Notes under the pieces: generated by a model
What the model was told of the DNA's origin: nothing
Database searches by the model: none
What the model saw: only the letters and a program-made list of their open reading frames with translations
Source: Clostridiales bacterium
GTDB lineage: Bacteria; Bacillota; Clostridia; Lachnospirales; WQUN01
DNA: 64,000 nucleotides
Reading direction: 5' to 3'
Assembly: GCA_031269465.1 (NCBI GenBank)
Contig: JAISZB010000335.1
Location: forward strand, 1 to 64,000
Translations under genes and position numbers: made by a program
Shown here: piece after piece, positions 53,327 through 63,060 of the stretch
Layout: each line of letters starts with the position of its first letter
Position numbering within the stretch: the stretch's first letter is position 1

Positions 53327-53726
53327 ACCACTCTGTCTGCGGAGATTGAGAAATTTTTCTTGCTTCCCAGGCTGTGAACCTCGGCCTCGCCAGACGGTTG
53401 ACTATGTCGGAGGCGTTCGCTTGCTTGCGCTCTTTAGCCAAGCTACGCGAACAATCTTGACGGCTTCGTTGAATCAGACATCAGATCGGGCTGGCAGAAA
53501 TCGGCGTGCATGCATGTCATCCTGTGAATTAAAAAGCTGCGAATTCGGGGCTGGATTATACCGCGCTTCAGTAAATAATCCGGCCCTAATCCCCACCTTG
53601 CCTCAAAATCGCCTCATTTAACCGCATCTTTATCTACTTCGCCCCCTAGTGCAGACAGTCTTAAATGCGATGCAGTCCTATTTGGCTGTAAATAAGCATT
53701 ATATGGCGCAGTTAAGAGCGACAGCA
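53327..53726. other. Gap with a family A hairpin and repeat D
   Basis: Between convergent genes. It holds an A-type hairpin at 53546-53586 and most of repeat D copy 2; the remainder shows no gene. Confidence 0.5.
53546..53592. repeat. Family A variant hairpin
   Basis: GGGGCTGGATTAT (53547-53559) pairs with ATAATCCGGCCC (53575-53586); the single mismatch is T opposite G, a G-U pair in a plus-strand transcript. Arm bases differ from the usual GGAGCTTGATTAT but stay paired. Confidence 0.7.
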
Positions 53727-53730
53727 CTAG
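53646..53730 (+). repeat. Repeat D, copy 2
   Basis: Begins CTAGTGCAGACAGTCTTAA, contains CAGTCCTATTTGGCT, and ends AGAGCGACAGCACTAG. Compared with copy 1 it has lost about 15 bases of interior. Its terminal CTAG supplies the stop codon of the minus-strand gene at 53727. Confidence 0.75.
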
Positions 53731-54185
53731 GAGCAGCCTTCTATCTCCTCCGCAAGTACGATTCGCTTCGGCTCCATGCGCGCAGACGCAATCACGCAGA
53801 TTACTTCAAGCTCATTTTCAGCGACAGGAGCAAAGCTGGCTTTATAAGCGGGAACAACAAATTTAGAGCCCCTCTTTGCTCGAATCAGCTGAACTGACTC
53901 CATATCGACAACTCCATCTTTGACATCAGCGAATGGGAAGATTCCGCAACCCATCACTACAAATACCAGCCTCTTGTCGGGGTAGAACTCCAAATCCGTA
54001 AAAACCGGAGCGTGCTTCCATCCCTTGAGCACGCCGCCGCTTACCGCGCATGTCTGAAATTGCGCTTCTATAGCTACCGGCACCCATTCGTACCATTTTT
54101 CCCTTACAGGAACGCCTGAGCCGGGGATATGCATGTCAAGCCCGTCTACAACGCCCGGAACCAAATCCTGCACTTTCACCTTCAC
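53727..54185 (-). CDS. Cupin-like small protein (ureidoglycolate-lyase-like), uncertain
   Basis: 152-residue protein without signal or membrane segments; beta-rich, with WYEWVPVAIEAQFQTC and an FVVMGCGIFPFADV stretch suggesting a cupin-type barrel such as the AllA/ureidoglycolate lyase group. I am not sure of the family. The GTG start is supported by GGGAGGAGG seven bases upstream. It follows the 2-hydroxyacid dehydrogenase by 29 bases and likely shares its operon. The stop codon lies in the end of a repeat D insertion, so the last residues may not be ancestral. Confidence 0.6.
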   Translation of the reverse strand: MKVKVQDLVPGVVDGLDMHIPGSGVPVREKWYEWVPVAIEAQFQTCAVSGGVLKGWKHAPVFTDLEFYPDKRLVFVVMGCGIFPFADVKDGVVDMESVQLIRAKRGSKFVVPAYKASFAPVAENELEVICVIASARMEPKRIVLAEEIEGCS

Positions 54186-54214
54186 GCTATGCCTCCTCCC
54201 TTTGTTTTCAGCAA

Positions 54215-55237
54215 TCACGCCTTCGTGTAGACATCACGATCAGTCAGCCGGTTTTTCATAGGCTCGCCTCTGCGGTAATGCTCTATGTTCTCCAGCAGTA
54301 TTTGCAGCGCGCTGAACTGGATGTCAGCCACACGCGGCGTAGCGTGCGGCGTAATCATCATGTTTGGCAGCCTCCACAACGGACTCTCCTTTGGAAGGGG
54401 CTCAGTCTCAAATACATCGCTTGCGGCTCTGGCGATGACATTATTCTCTAAAGCGGCAAGCAGGGCTTCCTCGTCGACCACCGCGCCGCGCGAAATGTTT
54501 ATAAGGCAGGCTGTCGGCTTCATCACGCTAAATTCTTCAGTTCCTATCATATGATAGGTTTCATCAGTCAATCCGCATGATAAAACAATAAAGTCGCTTT
54601 CCTTAAGCAGGCGCTCGAAACCGTCTCCGCGCTGCTTGCAGTAGAATTCATCAATGCCCTCAGGAATCGGATTCAAATCGCTTCTGTTGTATCCCAAGGC
54701 GCGCATTTGAAAGGCTTTTGCGCGTGTTGCTACAGCGCGTCCTGTATTTCCGAGGCCTATAATTCCCATTGTCTTTGAAGAAAGGCCTTTAGAAGCAGCG
54801 AACTGCTTGGCGAATCGGCTCCAGTCTCCTTCTTTCTGCGCCTCATGCAACCTAGGGGCGTCATATACATGGCTCAGCGCGAAAAAGAACACGTGCTCCG
54901 AAAGAGATGGAGCGGATCGCCCGGCTGCTCCAGTTAGTATTATGCCTCTGATGAATACCTCCGGCCTTGCGGATTTTGCAAGCCCGGCATGATTGCAGTG
55001 AATCCATTTGAGTCCTGGCGCCTGAAGAATCAGGTCATTTAAATCAGAATCCAGCACCGCAACATCCACTTTGTCCAACACCGCCTGGATTCCTTTAGAG
55101 TCTCTAGGCGAAAAATGAAAAACCGGCGCGGGCGCGAAAGCGTCAATCATTGTTTTCAAGTGCTTTGGCTCATACTGAACCGTTGCCAATACAGCTTTTA
55201 TATCCTTTAGGTTCCCAGGCATCCAAAACATCCCCAA
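54215..55237 (-). CDS. D-2-hydroxyacid dehydrogenase
   Basis: 340-residue NAD(P)-dependent oxidoreductase of the phosphoglycerate/glyoxylate reductase superfamily. The nucleotide fold motif GLGNTGRAVA is near residue 162; catalytic residues are the Arg in NISRGAVVDEEA, the Glu in FETEPLP and the His in ITPHAT. The substrate is not determined; in a glycan locus it may reduce or oxidise a sugar-derived 2-oxoacid. It starts at TTG directly after the AraC stop with AAGGAAG at usable spacing; an ATG two codons later is possible. Confidence 0.85.
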   Translation of the reverse strand: MGMFWMPGNLKDIKAVLATVQYEPKHLKTMIDAFAPAPVFHFSPRDSKGIQAVLDKVDVAVLDSDLNDLILQAPGLKWIHCNHAGLAKSARPEVFIRGIILTGAAGRSAPSLSEHVFFFALSHVYDAPRLHEAQKEGDWSRFAKQFAASKGLSSKTMGIIGLGNTGRAVATRAKAFQMRALGYNRSDLNPIPEGIDEFYCKQRGDGFERLLKESDFIVLSCGLTDETYHMIGTEEFSVMKPTACLINISRGAVVDEEALLAALENNVIARAASDVFETEPLPKESPLWRLPNMMITPHATPRVADIQFSALQILLENIEHYRRGEPMKNRLTDRDVYTKA

Positions 55238-57640
55238 TCATTTTTCTTCCTTTGACGCAACTAAACTTCTAAACATTCCAGGAGTAACTCCTTCATAGCG
55301 CTTGAAAACCCTATCCATATTCCTAACCGTCCCGAATCCGACCATTTCGGAAATCTCTGAAATGGGTCGCATCGGTTCCGCAAGAAGCTCCTTTACCTTT
55401 TCAACCCTCCTCCAATTGATGTAATCGACCATATTCTTGCCAAGCGCTTGCCTGAATAATTTGGAAAGATATTGGGGCGTTATGCTGAAATGCTCGGCAA
55501 TGGCGGTTTGACACAATTCAGAGTTGCAGAAATTCTCCTCTATATAGTTTATTATCTGATTCTTGTGGCTCTGCAGGCAATTCTCTTGACTTTTTCTGAA
55601 ATGCCTGCAAGTCGCGCTGAAAAGAAACATAATGGCGTCGAAGATTTCTTCAACGCTCTCGCTCTCCAGCAGAATATCAAGCGGATCTTTATCCATTTCA
55701 GGCATGTCTGAATAACGTATTCCGGATTCATCCAATATCTTTAAAGCTATGCATATCTGATTGAAGAAAAGGCACTTGGCGTACTTGATATCATTGCGCC
55801 AGCTTTTATGCTCTTCCAATATAGACGTCAATAATTGCCTGCACTTTTCGATATCACCTGATTTTACATAATTTAAAAGCTTCATCTCCACGCCTGCCGG
55901 CACCAGTATATTTCTAGCCGATGCATCCTCTTTGGATTTTATGCCGGCTATTTCATCAAAGGCTATAACTTGGCCCCTGCCTCGGACTATGCGGTAATCC
56001 AGGGCTATGAACGCCTCTTTGCAAGAAGCCTCAATCCCAGCCAAACCGTCATGAATTCCCCCGATCCCGACTGTCATGGATATTTTCCTGAAATTGCTGA
56101 TTGCCTGCTGAACCTTGGAAGCTACGTCCTGCAAGTCAGAAATCATGCTTCTGCCTTCGGGATACGGATCTTTCGTCCTGTTAATAAGCACTCCGATTAC
56201 CCCTTCGTCCATCTCGGCCGCATTGGCCGTTGCAAGCGGACAAAGGCGCTCTTCCAGAAAGGAGATGATAAAGAACCTCAAGCTGCCGTCATTCCTGGAA
56301 AAATCTCCGCTCTTTTGATCTTCGCTGAAAAGGAGCGAAATAAAAATCTCAGATGTAAAGCTTATTTGATGGAAGAGGCATAAGCTCTCAAATGAGTCTT
56401 GGCTCTTGACTCTGCCTCTTAGCAAGTCGCTTATGAAGCTGTTCTTCAGCGAATTCATGTTCCTAGCGAAACTTTCCATCAACTCGCTGTTCTTTTTGCT
56501 CATATCCTCGAATGTAGAGGCAAGCATGTCATTTTCTTCATAAACATCCGCAATCGAATGCTTTATAAAATCTAGTTCATTGCCGTATGGCAGTTCCGGC
56601 TTTGGACGAGAGTCTCTCTTCTGATTTCTCAGAAGCTCTAGAATCTGCTGAATCGGGCTGTAGCTTCGCCTGGCGAAAAAGACAGCCATGAGAACGCCAA
56701 TCATTAGTGATGCAACCAGCACCCCAATGGCTGTAAATTGAATCGCGTACGCGTCTTTTACGAAAGTCGATTCGGGTATGGCGGAAATATACCTCCAGCT
56801 ATTATGCGCTGAATCGGCGCTGGATACGAGAAACCTTCCCGAGCTTCCGGATAGGCTTATTACGCTTGATGATGATTGCTCGACCTGCGACAAGACGCTT
56901 TCCATTAGCATGAAGTTTCCAAAGCTGAACACCAAGCCTTCCTTCTCATCAACGATGAAAATGGCGCCGTCCTCCGGAACGCCTTCCACCATCCCCCTCA
57001 GCTTCTCCTCGGAAATCAGCATGAAAATGACGGCCGAGGGTGAATAGCTTTCTGTAATGGGTATCCTTTGCATCAGCGTCATGAGGCGCTCGCTTCTTCC
57101 AGTTATGCGGACATCCTGTAACGGCAAGTAGCTTCCGGATTGGTTGATGAGCGCTTCGCCTCTCCATGTTTCATAATCCATGCCAGCGTATGAAAAGATA
57201 TAATTGTAAAACTGGCTTGGCTGAGTCATGCTGTTCGTATTAATAACGACATCGCTGTTGACGAAGTAGACGAACATGTCTTCAATAAAGTTATTTCCGT
57301 TTCTGTGAGACCTAAGGGCCTTTATGACGTTGAAAGCCATAAATCGCTGGCTTTCAGTCATATTCGCCCTCACAGCGAGAAAATTTTGTATATCCTGATT
57401 CATCGCCGCGCTCTTTGCCATTGTATAAAGCTCGGAAAAGCGCGCGTCGATATTGGAGGCAATCTGCTTGATTCTGATAGACTCTGCATGATGCTCCTGC
57501 TCGCGTATTATCAGTGAAGCGTTGATGTAAACAATGCTTCCTGTAATCAGAGTGGCCGCCAAAATGAACATGTAGGACAAGAGAAGACCTATAAATGTCT
57601 TATTTGAATGCTCCGCTTTCCTTTCAGGCAAAATCCTCAT
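55238..57640 (-). CDS. Membrane-bound AraC-type regulator with extracellular sensor
   Basis: About 800 residues. An N-terminal membrane helix (GLLLSYMFILAATLITGSIV), a large extracytoplasmic region of dCache-like shape, a second helix (IGVLVASLMIGVLMAVFFA, near residue 305), a cytoplasmic linker region, and a C-terminal AraC DNA-binding domain (AIAEHFSITPQYLSKLFRQ and EISEMVGFGTVRNMDRVFKR). Such one-component regulators sense sugars outside and activate adjacent ABC and hydrolase genes. ATG at 57640 has GAGGTGG upstream; an ATG at 57676 is an alternative. Last base adjoins the dehydrogenase start. Confidence 0.88.
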   Translation of the reverse strand: MRILPERKAEHSNKTFIGLLLSYMFILAATLITGSIVYINASLIIREQEHHAESIRIKQIASNIDARFSELYTMAKSAAMNQDIQNFLAVRANMTESQRFMAFNVIKALRSHRNGNNFIEDMFVYFVNSDVVINTNSMTQPSQFYNYIFSYAGMDYETWRGEALINQSGSYLPLQDVRITGRSERLMTLMQRIPITESYSPSAVIFMLISEEKLRGMVEGVPEDGAIFIVDEKEGLVFSFGNFMLMESVLSQVEQSSSSVISLSGSSGRFLVSSADSAHNSWRYISAIPESTFVKDAYAIQFTAIGVLVASLMIGVLMAVFFARRSYSPIQQILELLRNQKRDSRPKPELPYGNELDFIKHSIADVYEENDMLASTFEDMSKKNSELMESFARNMNSLKNSFISDLLRGRVKSQDSFESLCLFHQISFTSEIFISLLFSEDQKSGDFSRNDGSLRFFIISFLEERLCPLATANAAEMDEGVIGVLINRTKDPYPEGRSMISDLQDVASKVQQAISNFRKISMTVGIGGIHDGLAGIEASCKEAFIALDYRIVRGRGQVIAFDEIAGIKSKEDASARNILVPAGVEMKLLNYVKSGDIEKCRQLLTSILEEHKSWRNDIKYAKCLFFNQICIALKILDESGIRYSDMPEMDKDPLDILLESESVEEIFDAIMFLFSATCRHFRKSQENCLQSHKNQIINYIEENFCNSELCQTAIAEHFSITPQYLSKLFRQALGKNMVDYINWRRVEKVKELLAEPMRPISEISEMVGFGTVRNMDRVFKRYEGVTPGMFRSLVASKEEK

Positions 57641-58221
57641 GCCGCCACCTCGCGTCGCGCTTTCCCGCCACTGCATGTGTTCGGCTGAGCTTCAGCAGCG
57701 TTGCAGCCGGGCGCTTTAAAAAGCTCAGATTTTCAATGCGTCGAGCTTTACCGCAAACATGCTGATAAGCCAATTCTCCGATTTCAGGCTTTAATTATCC
57801 GCTTTCTCATAGAGTAATGCAACCTGAAATCTAAACTATGCCTACTAGCAGTCAAATGCTCTTAAATTAAGCAAGGCCCCATTTACACCCTTCAAAATCA
57901 AGCTCAAAGAGATGCGGCTTCATATGCAAATCGGCATATTCCGCACCTCGTCCTCATTTGCGCAAATCCTCGCTTGAAATATCAAAGATTCCTAAATTCC
58001 AAGCTATTCGCTTTATTTATGCTGATTTTCATTTAAAATTACCTCTTTTGTCTCTTGATTATACAGCGAGTGGATTGATATCGGCATTTCGCACCGCTCA
58101 ATCGAGTCAAGGGACAAAAAAGGAGCTTTGATGAAAATCGGCATGCGTATAAGCTCTTAATGGCTCCGTTCCGTTGATGCTCCGGCCTCAAAAACGCTGC
58201 ATATGCGCATTCAATATTATA
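57641..58221. other. Gap upstream of the AraC regulator with family A elements
   Basis: Contains a weak A-type hairpin (GATTTCAGG at 57780 with CCTGAAATC at 57823), further A fragments to about 57945 and a good copy at 58019-58145. No gene. Confidence 0.5.
58019..58145. repeat. Family A element with altered, paired arms
   Basis: TTTTGTCTCTTGATTATAC opens and TCAAGGGACAAAA closes: GGAGC is replaced by GTCTC, matched by GGGAC opposite, with one T/G position that would be a G-U pair in RNA. Outer ends GCTGATTTTCAT and ATGAAAATCGGCAT are intact. Confidence 0.8.
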
Positions 58222-59904
58222 CTACCTCGCGTTATATCTGTCCAAGGCGTTTTGGGCTGTCTGAAGAGCCTCTTCTATCTTCATGCTTCTAAGGTTTGCG
58301 CGGAAAGCCTCAAAATCATCTACCCCGCTTTGCCCTAGTATATATCTTACAAACATCTCATCTACATAAGTGTTGACTTCATTCATTATGGCGGCTAAAG
58401 CCTGGCTTTCTTCAGAAGTATAGGTAATTGGAGGCATATTTAGCGAGAAGTCGCCGTTTCCCCAGATTTGAAGCGCTTCTTTCTGCTGTGGGAGAAATAG
58501 CATCTGGGTATAATATCCGGATGCGTAGACGCTGGTTTCCTCAGGCGTCGTTGTATGGCTCGCGACCATAATGTCGGGAGATCTGCCGTCTGGATCATTA
58601 AATATCGCATCCGAATATACAGGCTCTCCATCCACCATGTTGTATGTGACGCCTTCTATTCCAAAATTCATGAGAAGCTGGCCTTCTTTGCTGTACATGT
58701 AGTCGAACAGCCTTGCTGTTTCTTCAACATGCTTATTAGCCGTTGTAATTACGGAGCCTGTTCCGGGAATGCTGTTGACCGTGTCTGGATGCGTGTTATA
58801 GTTTATCCCAGCTTTGCCTGCAGGATACTGCACGGCCGTCAAGTTGAATTCAGGCTGAATAGGCTGGATGGAATTCAAAAACTTGCCAAGGCCTCCAGAC
58901 GCCCCGCCCCAGAACACTCCAGCCTTATTGTCGCTTATCAACGCGTTCTGCCTGGTGCCGTCAGTCGCCGCAAAATCCGGATCAATCAAGCCTTCCGAGT
59001 ACCACTGCCTCATTACGGCCATATACTCTTCATAGTCCTCTTCAAGCGGCGCAAAGTGAACTTCATCTCCCACACGGTAAAACGGATTCGTGCTTTGCGT
59101 ATCCATGCGTATTTTCATTCCCCATGCGCCTGCAAACCATTTCACGCTGTCAAGCTTAATGGAAGAAAACGGTATTTCATCAGACTCGCCGTTGCCATTG
59201 GGATCTTGCTCCTTGAAAGCCTTAAGCATTACATACCAGTCGTCCATAGTGACGGGCAAATCGATATTTAGCTTGTCAAGCCAATCCTTCCTGGCAATCG
59301 GGCCATTGTATGTACGGATTGAAGGATCAGGCTTCACGAAAGGAAACATGAAAAGAGTGCCGTCATCAAGCCGCGCCTGCGTGTTAACCTGCGGATACTC
59401 ATCAAAGACAGCCTGCAGGTTCGGGGCGTATTGGCTTATGATGTCATTGAGCCTAAGCGTCAGGCCGTCGTCAATGTATTTGGATGGCCCGCCAGGCGCA
59501 TTCATCCAGTCAAAATATATCATGTCAGGAATATCTCCAGAAGCGATCATCAGGTTGAACTGCTCCTTCTCCTGGCCAATGGGAGGATGCAGCCACTCAA
59601 TGTCGATTCCTGTGCGCTTCTCGAGCTCAACATAAGCGGTGACCTCACCCAAGTTCTTTCTGGTCTCCGCATTCTTGGATGGGAAAATGCTCCAATAAGT
59701 AAGCTTCAACGGCTCAGTTACAATGGGAAGTTTCCCGGCATCCTCTTTTTCCGTTGCAGGGGATTGCGCATCTTCCGCTTTCTGGACAGTTTCAACAGTC
59801 GGCTGCTCTGAAGCCGAACCCAGACTCTGTCCGGAGCTGCAGGCTGCCGCAATCAATAGGCATAGAGGAAAAGAAACCGCTGAAATGAAACCTTTATTTC
59901 TCAT
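58222..59904 (-). CDS. Extracellular carbohydrate-binding lipoprotein
   Basis: 560-residue solute-binding protein of the type paired with LplB/LplC permeases. The signal peptide ends in a lipobox (LIAAAC, Cys near residue 21) followed by a Ser/Glu-rich tether. The mature part has the family's LTYWSIFP opening, DIPDMIYFDW, and a DPNGNGESDEIPF segment (calcium-loop-like). Start: ATG with AAGGAGG upstream; ten upstream in-frame residues are excluded. It is encoded after, not before, the permeases and hydrolase of its locus. Confidence 0.92.
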   Translation of the reverse strand: MRNKGFISAVSFPLCLLIAAACSSGQSLGSASEQPTVETVQKAEDAQSPATEKEDAGKLPIVTEPLKLTYWSIFPSKNAETRKNLGEVTAYVELEKRTGIDIEWLHPPIGQEKEQFNLMIASGDIPDMIYFDWMNAPGGPSKYIDDGLTLRLNDIISQYAPNLQAVFDEYPQVNTQARLDDGTLFMFPFVKPDPSIRTYNGPIARKDWLDKLNIDLPVTMDDWYVMLKAFKEQDPNGNGESDEIPFSSIKLDSVKWFAGAWGMKIRMDTQSTNPFYRVGDEVHFAPLEEDYEEYMAVMRQWYSEGLIDPDFAATDGTRQNALISDNKAGVFWGGASGGLGKFLNSIQPIQPEFNLTAVQYPAGKAGINYNTHPDTVNSIPGTGSVITTANKHVEETARLFDYMYSKEGQLLMNFGIEGVTYNMVDGEPVYSDAIFNDPDGRSPDIMVASHTTTPEETSVYASGYYTQMLFLPQQKEALQIWGNGDFSLNMPPITYTSEESQALAAIMNEVNTYVDEMFVRYILGQSGVDDFEAFRANLRSMKIEEALQTAQNALDRYNAR

Positions 59905-59948
59905 GATCTGCCTCCTTGTAATTAATAAGTCCAAACCGCATTCAAGGT

Positions 59949-61958
59949 TCAGCCCATGACTATGCAGGCGTATGCTCCGAGCGGCTTGAGTTCGAAGACG
60001 GCATTTCGGCCGTTAGCCTTAAAAGGCGCCGGCTGCCCGCTTTCCAGCTCTTTCGCCCAAGTCAAACCGTCAAGCCCTGAAATTTCCACTTTAAGTCCAT
60101 GTATCTCATTGGGCGGAAAAAAAGCCATTCCATTGTAGCCGGAGAGATTAATGACATGAAGTATATATCTTTGCTTCTCTCCCATCTCATACGGCTCAAT
60201 CACTCCGAAAGACAATTCAACGTTCGCGGGGGCGTTCGTTTTCAATATCCAGTCGTCTCCAACCAGATGCTCCAGAACATCAATAAAGAGCCTCTTATGA
60301 GCTTCATACCCGTATCTTTGATACATCCATCCCGGCTGCCAAGGAAGATGGGCGACAGGCGCGCCGCATTCTTTTCCAATAGCCACTGCAAACCTATCTG
60401 TTTTTTCGTTTCCTCCGCAGCGTTCAGGAGGCCCGAATCGACCAGCTGAAATCAGCCTGGCGCTTAAATGCGTCTCCTGCGCGTATTCAACGAGTGGGAA
60501 ATTTCCGTCTATGAATATCCAATCCCGCTTCGGGTAGCTTTTGTATATTCCGCGATTCTCCGAAACGTCCAGGTAAGCCCATCTCGCATTCCAATCCTTT
60601 GCAACCGGCTTTGCGCCAAACATTGCCTTGAGGAAGGCTTCATCTTCCTTGGAGCCCATAAAGCTCTTTCCCGTAGCGACGATGCTGACGCCATTTTCGC
60701 GCGCGAGCCTCAGCGCGTCCCTCTGGCCCTTTGAAAAGGAAGGAGTGTCTGGCAGGATAATCGCCTTATAGCCATTCCTAGCGCGAATTGCCGCCTCAAG
60801 ATTTGAAAGGCCTGCGGCGTCGAACTGCAAGTGCTCCTCCTTGAGCATTTTGTAGATGCCAAAATATTCCTCCGTGCCATGCGGGCTTGGCTTTACAAGC
60901 ATGACATCGGCTTTGGCCCGCTGCTTCCCGAAATGCTCTTCATTGTCTCTGTGGAAATGATAGATTTTTTTTACGGCTTCGAAGTTCTCAGCGTCAGGAT
61001 AGCCTTCGAAAATGCCGATGATGCAGAAGTCAAGGCCTGAACCCGCCGCGATGTTTTGATAAAGCCGCACCTTTGTATCAGCTTCTGAGACCCCCATGAA
61101 GCGATAATCCAAACCGACGGCGTTTATTGATATGTTGCTCGCGATTTTGTCGTCCCAGGTAGACTCAATAGACTGGCAATTCTCAGAAGCCGAATACTGC
61201 CACAGCGGATACGGCCTGTGAATCTCGGTGTTTGACTCCCTTCTCATTATGTCCACGCAGTAATCCGTATAGTTTGATATGGCGATTTCCCTTCCCTTGC
61301 CATCCACAAGCCTGCGGATATTCTCAAGCGTCTTTCGCACCACGGCGGACTTAAACTCCTGATATTTCTCATGCGCCGGATCAGATGGATCCTCTTCTTG
61401 AGGGAGTTCCATATCGAACATATCCTTAAAAGCCACCTTGCAGCTTTCGCATTGGCAGATGCCAATGTACCTGTTGGAATAGTCCTTCGTCACAAATCCG
61501 AACATATTGAAGAAAATGCCGTCTACGGGATACCTGTCCAATACTTCTTCAATAATCTTAAGAGAATGGCTTTGCTGGTATTCTCCGCATATGCAGGTGT
61601 GAACCATGCCGTTGTAATTGCAGGTTTCGCCTGCGGGAGAAACATAGAACCACTCGGGCTTTTCAGGGTAAATGCTCTCATGGACTTTGCTAAAGTCAAA
61701 GCGGGCGAAGAATTTTACGCCTTTTTCATGGCACTTCTTAACAGCCTCTCCAATCAAGTCTCCCGTCAGATAAGGACTCTTGTAATGATGCTCAAGCTCT
61801 GTCGGATAAAAGGCCGCGACCCCTCCAGTATTAAGCATCAGTGCGTTCGCTCCAAAATCTACTATGCGCTGGACCAGCAAATCTATGTCGCAAGACGCAT
61901 CCGTCTCCCTCAAGTTGTTCTGTATCAATCTTAGGTTGTTCCTCATCCACCATTTCAT
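59949..61958 (-). CDS. Putative glycoside hydrolase (GHL6-like, beta-galactosidase-type trimerisation domain)
   Basis: About 669 residues, no signal peptide, so cytosolic. The N-terminal TIM-barrel part (about 1-330) has ANALMLNTGGVAAFYP, GVKFFARFDFSKV and VDGIFFNMFGF blocks of the hypothetical GHL6 group; a cysteine pair C-x2-C (CQCESC) near residue 180 may bind metal. A flavodoxin-like domain resembling the beta-galactosidase trimerisation domain follows (AAIRARNGYKAIILPDTPS). The substrate is unknown; the catalytic acids were not assigned. Start: ATG at 61958 after AAAGGGAG. Confidence 0.75.
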   Translation of the reverse strand: MKWWMRNNLRLIQNNLRETDASCDIDLLVQRIVDFGANALMLNTGGVAAFYPTELEHHYKSPYLTGDLIGEAVKKCHEKGVKFFARFDFSKVHESIYPEKPEWFYVSPAGETCNYNGMVHTCICGEYQQSHSLKIIEEVLDRYPVDGIFFNMFGFVTKDYSNRYIGICQCESCKVAFKDMFDMELPQEEDPSDPAHEKYQEFKSAVVRKTLENIRRLVDGKGREIAISNYTDYCVDIMRRESNTEIHRPYPLWQYSASENCQSIESTWDDKIASNISINAVGLDYRFMGVSEADTKVRLYQNIAAGSGLDFCIIGIFEGYPDAENFEAVKKIYHFHRDNEEHFGKQRAKADVMLVKPSPHGTEEYFGIYKMLKEEHLQFDAAGLSNLEAAIRARNGYKAIILPDTPSFSKGQRDALRLARENGVSIVATGKSFMGSKEDEAFLKAMFGAKPVAKDWNARWAYLDVSENRGIYKSYPKRDWIFIDGNFPLVEYAQETHLSARLISAGRFGPPERCGGNEKTDRFAVAIGKECGAPVAHLPWQPGWMYQRYGYEAHKRLFIDVLEHLVGDDWILKTNAPANVELSFGVIEPYEMGEKQRYILHVINLSGYNGMAFFPPNEIHGLKVEISGLDGLTWAKELESGQPAPFKANGRNAVFELKPLGAYACIVMG

Positions 61959-62041
61959 GCTTAAGCTCCCTTTCATTTTTAAGTTTCCCGCTAAATATGC
62001 CCTCGCGCAGTCTAATGCAGGCGCTTTGCAGCTCATTGCAC

Positions 62042-62151
62042 TGATTTGCGCATGAAACCGCCTAGGCGCATCCGGCTGTAAATCGGCGCATTCGCTATCA
62101 AGGCGCGAAATGCCGATATCAATCGCGCGCGCTGGACTGCGAATCGGTATA
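62042..62151. repeat. Family A element, degraded
   Basis: TGATTTGCGCATGAAAC and GCGAATCGGTATA form the outer ends; the core CGCGAAATGCCGATATC is intact but the inner GGAGC arms are lost. It separates the permease and hydrolase genes. Confidence 0.6.
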
Positions 62152-62154
62152 TCC

Positions 62155-63036
62155 TCAGCCTTTGATAGCGCCCACCATGACCCCCTTCACGAAATATTTT
62201 TGGAGAAAAGGATAAACGCACAAGATAGGCGCAGTAGCTACGACAATTGTAGCGTAACGTATGGTCTCTCCTATATTAGCTTTGGCATCGCCGCCAGTTA
62301 CGTTTGTAGTCATATCTGACGTGCTGATCAGGAGAATCTCGCGGAGCACCAGCTGCAGCGGGTACAATTCGCGCTTCCTGATGTAGAGGAGCGCGGAGAA
62401 CCAAGAATTCCAATGCCCCACCCCATAGAACAATATCATGACAGCCATGACGGGAAGGCAAAGCGGCACGTAGATCTTGAACAGGATTATAAAGTCGTTG
62501 GCTCCGTCAAGCTTTGCGGATTCCTCCATGCTGGCGGGGACAGCTTCGAATGAAGTGCGCATGATTATTAGATTCCAGGCGCTTATGGCGTTTGGAATGA
62601 TAAGGGCCAAACGGCTGTTTACCATATGCAGATCACGAACCAGAAGATATGACGGAATCATGCCTCCGCTGAAAAGCATTGTAAAGGCTATGGCAAACAT
62701 GAAATACTTTCCCAGAAGAAGTCCCTTGCGCGACAAGGCGTAGGCTCCCAGCGTCGTCAAAAGCACATTCACCGCAGTCCCCGCAACCAGATAGAATAGT
62801 GTGTTTGAATATCCAACCGGTATCATGGGATTGTTGAAAACAGCCTTAAACGCTGACAGGTCAAATCCCAGAGGGTGAAGTATAAGCCCCCTGTGCTGCT
62901 GCACAAGAGTCGGATTGCTAATGGACGCAAAGAGCACATGCACCATCGGATAGAGGGCGGCAGCCATAAGAAGAAGCATTGCCGCCGTATTGGCGGCGCT
63001 GAAAGCCGCAGCGCCCGCTGATTTTTTTATTTTCAT
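62155..63036 (-). CDS. Sugar ABC transporter permease (LplC/YtcP type)
   Basis: 293-residue CUT1 permease with six membrane segments, EAA loop EESAKLDGANDFIILFKIYVP near residue 169 and C-terminus QKYFVKGVMVGAIKG. It pairs with the permease encoded 24 bases upstream. ATG start after a GGCGGAGAATA site. Confidence 0.92.
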   Translation of the reverse strand: MKIKKSAGAAAFSAANTAAMLLLMAAALYPMVHVLFASISNPTLVQQHRGLILHPLGFDLSAFKAVFNNPMIPVGYSNTLFYLVAGTAVNVLLTTLGAYALSRKGLLLGKYFMFAIAFTMLFSGGMIPSYLLVRDLHMVNSRLALIIPNAISAWNLIIMRTSFEAVPASMEESAKLDGANDFIILFKIYVPLCLPVMAVMILFYGVGHWNSWFSALLYIRKRELYPLQLVLREILLISTSDMTTNVTGGDAKANIGETIRYATIVVATAPILCVYPFLQKYFVKGVMVGAIKG

Positions 63037-63060
63037 TATTCTCCGCCTTTCGCCAAAGAT

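Noticed and set aside
6606-62151. CRISPR array or integron attC sites as an explanation of the many palindromes
   Set aside because: There is no regular repeat-spacer periodicity, no cas genes and no integron integrase, and the elements lack the attC end consensus. Copies are dispersed singly between unrelated genes.
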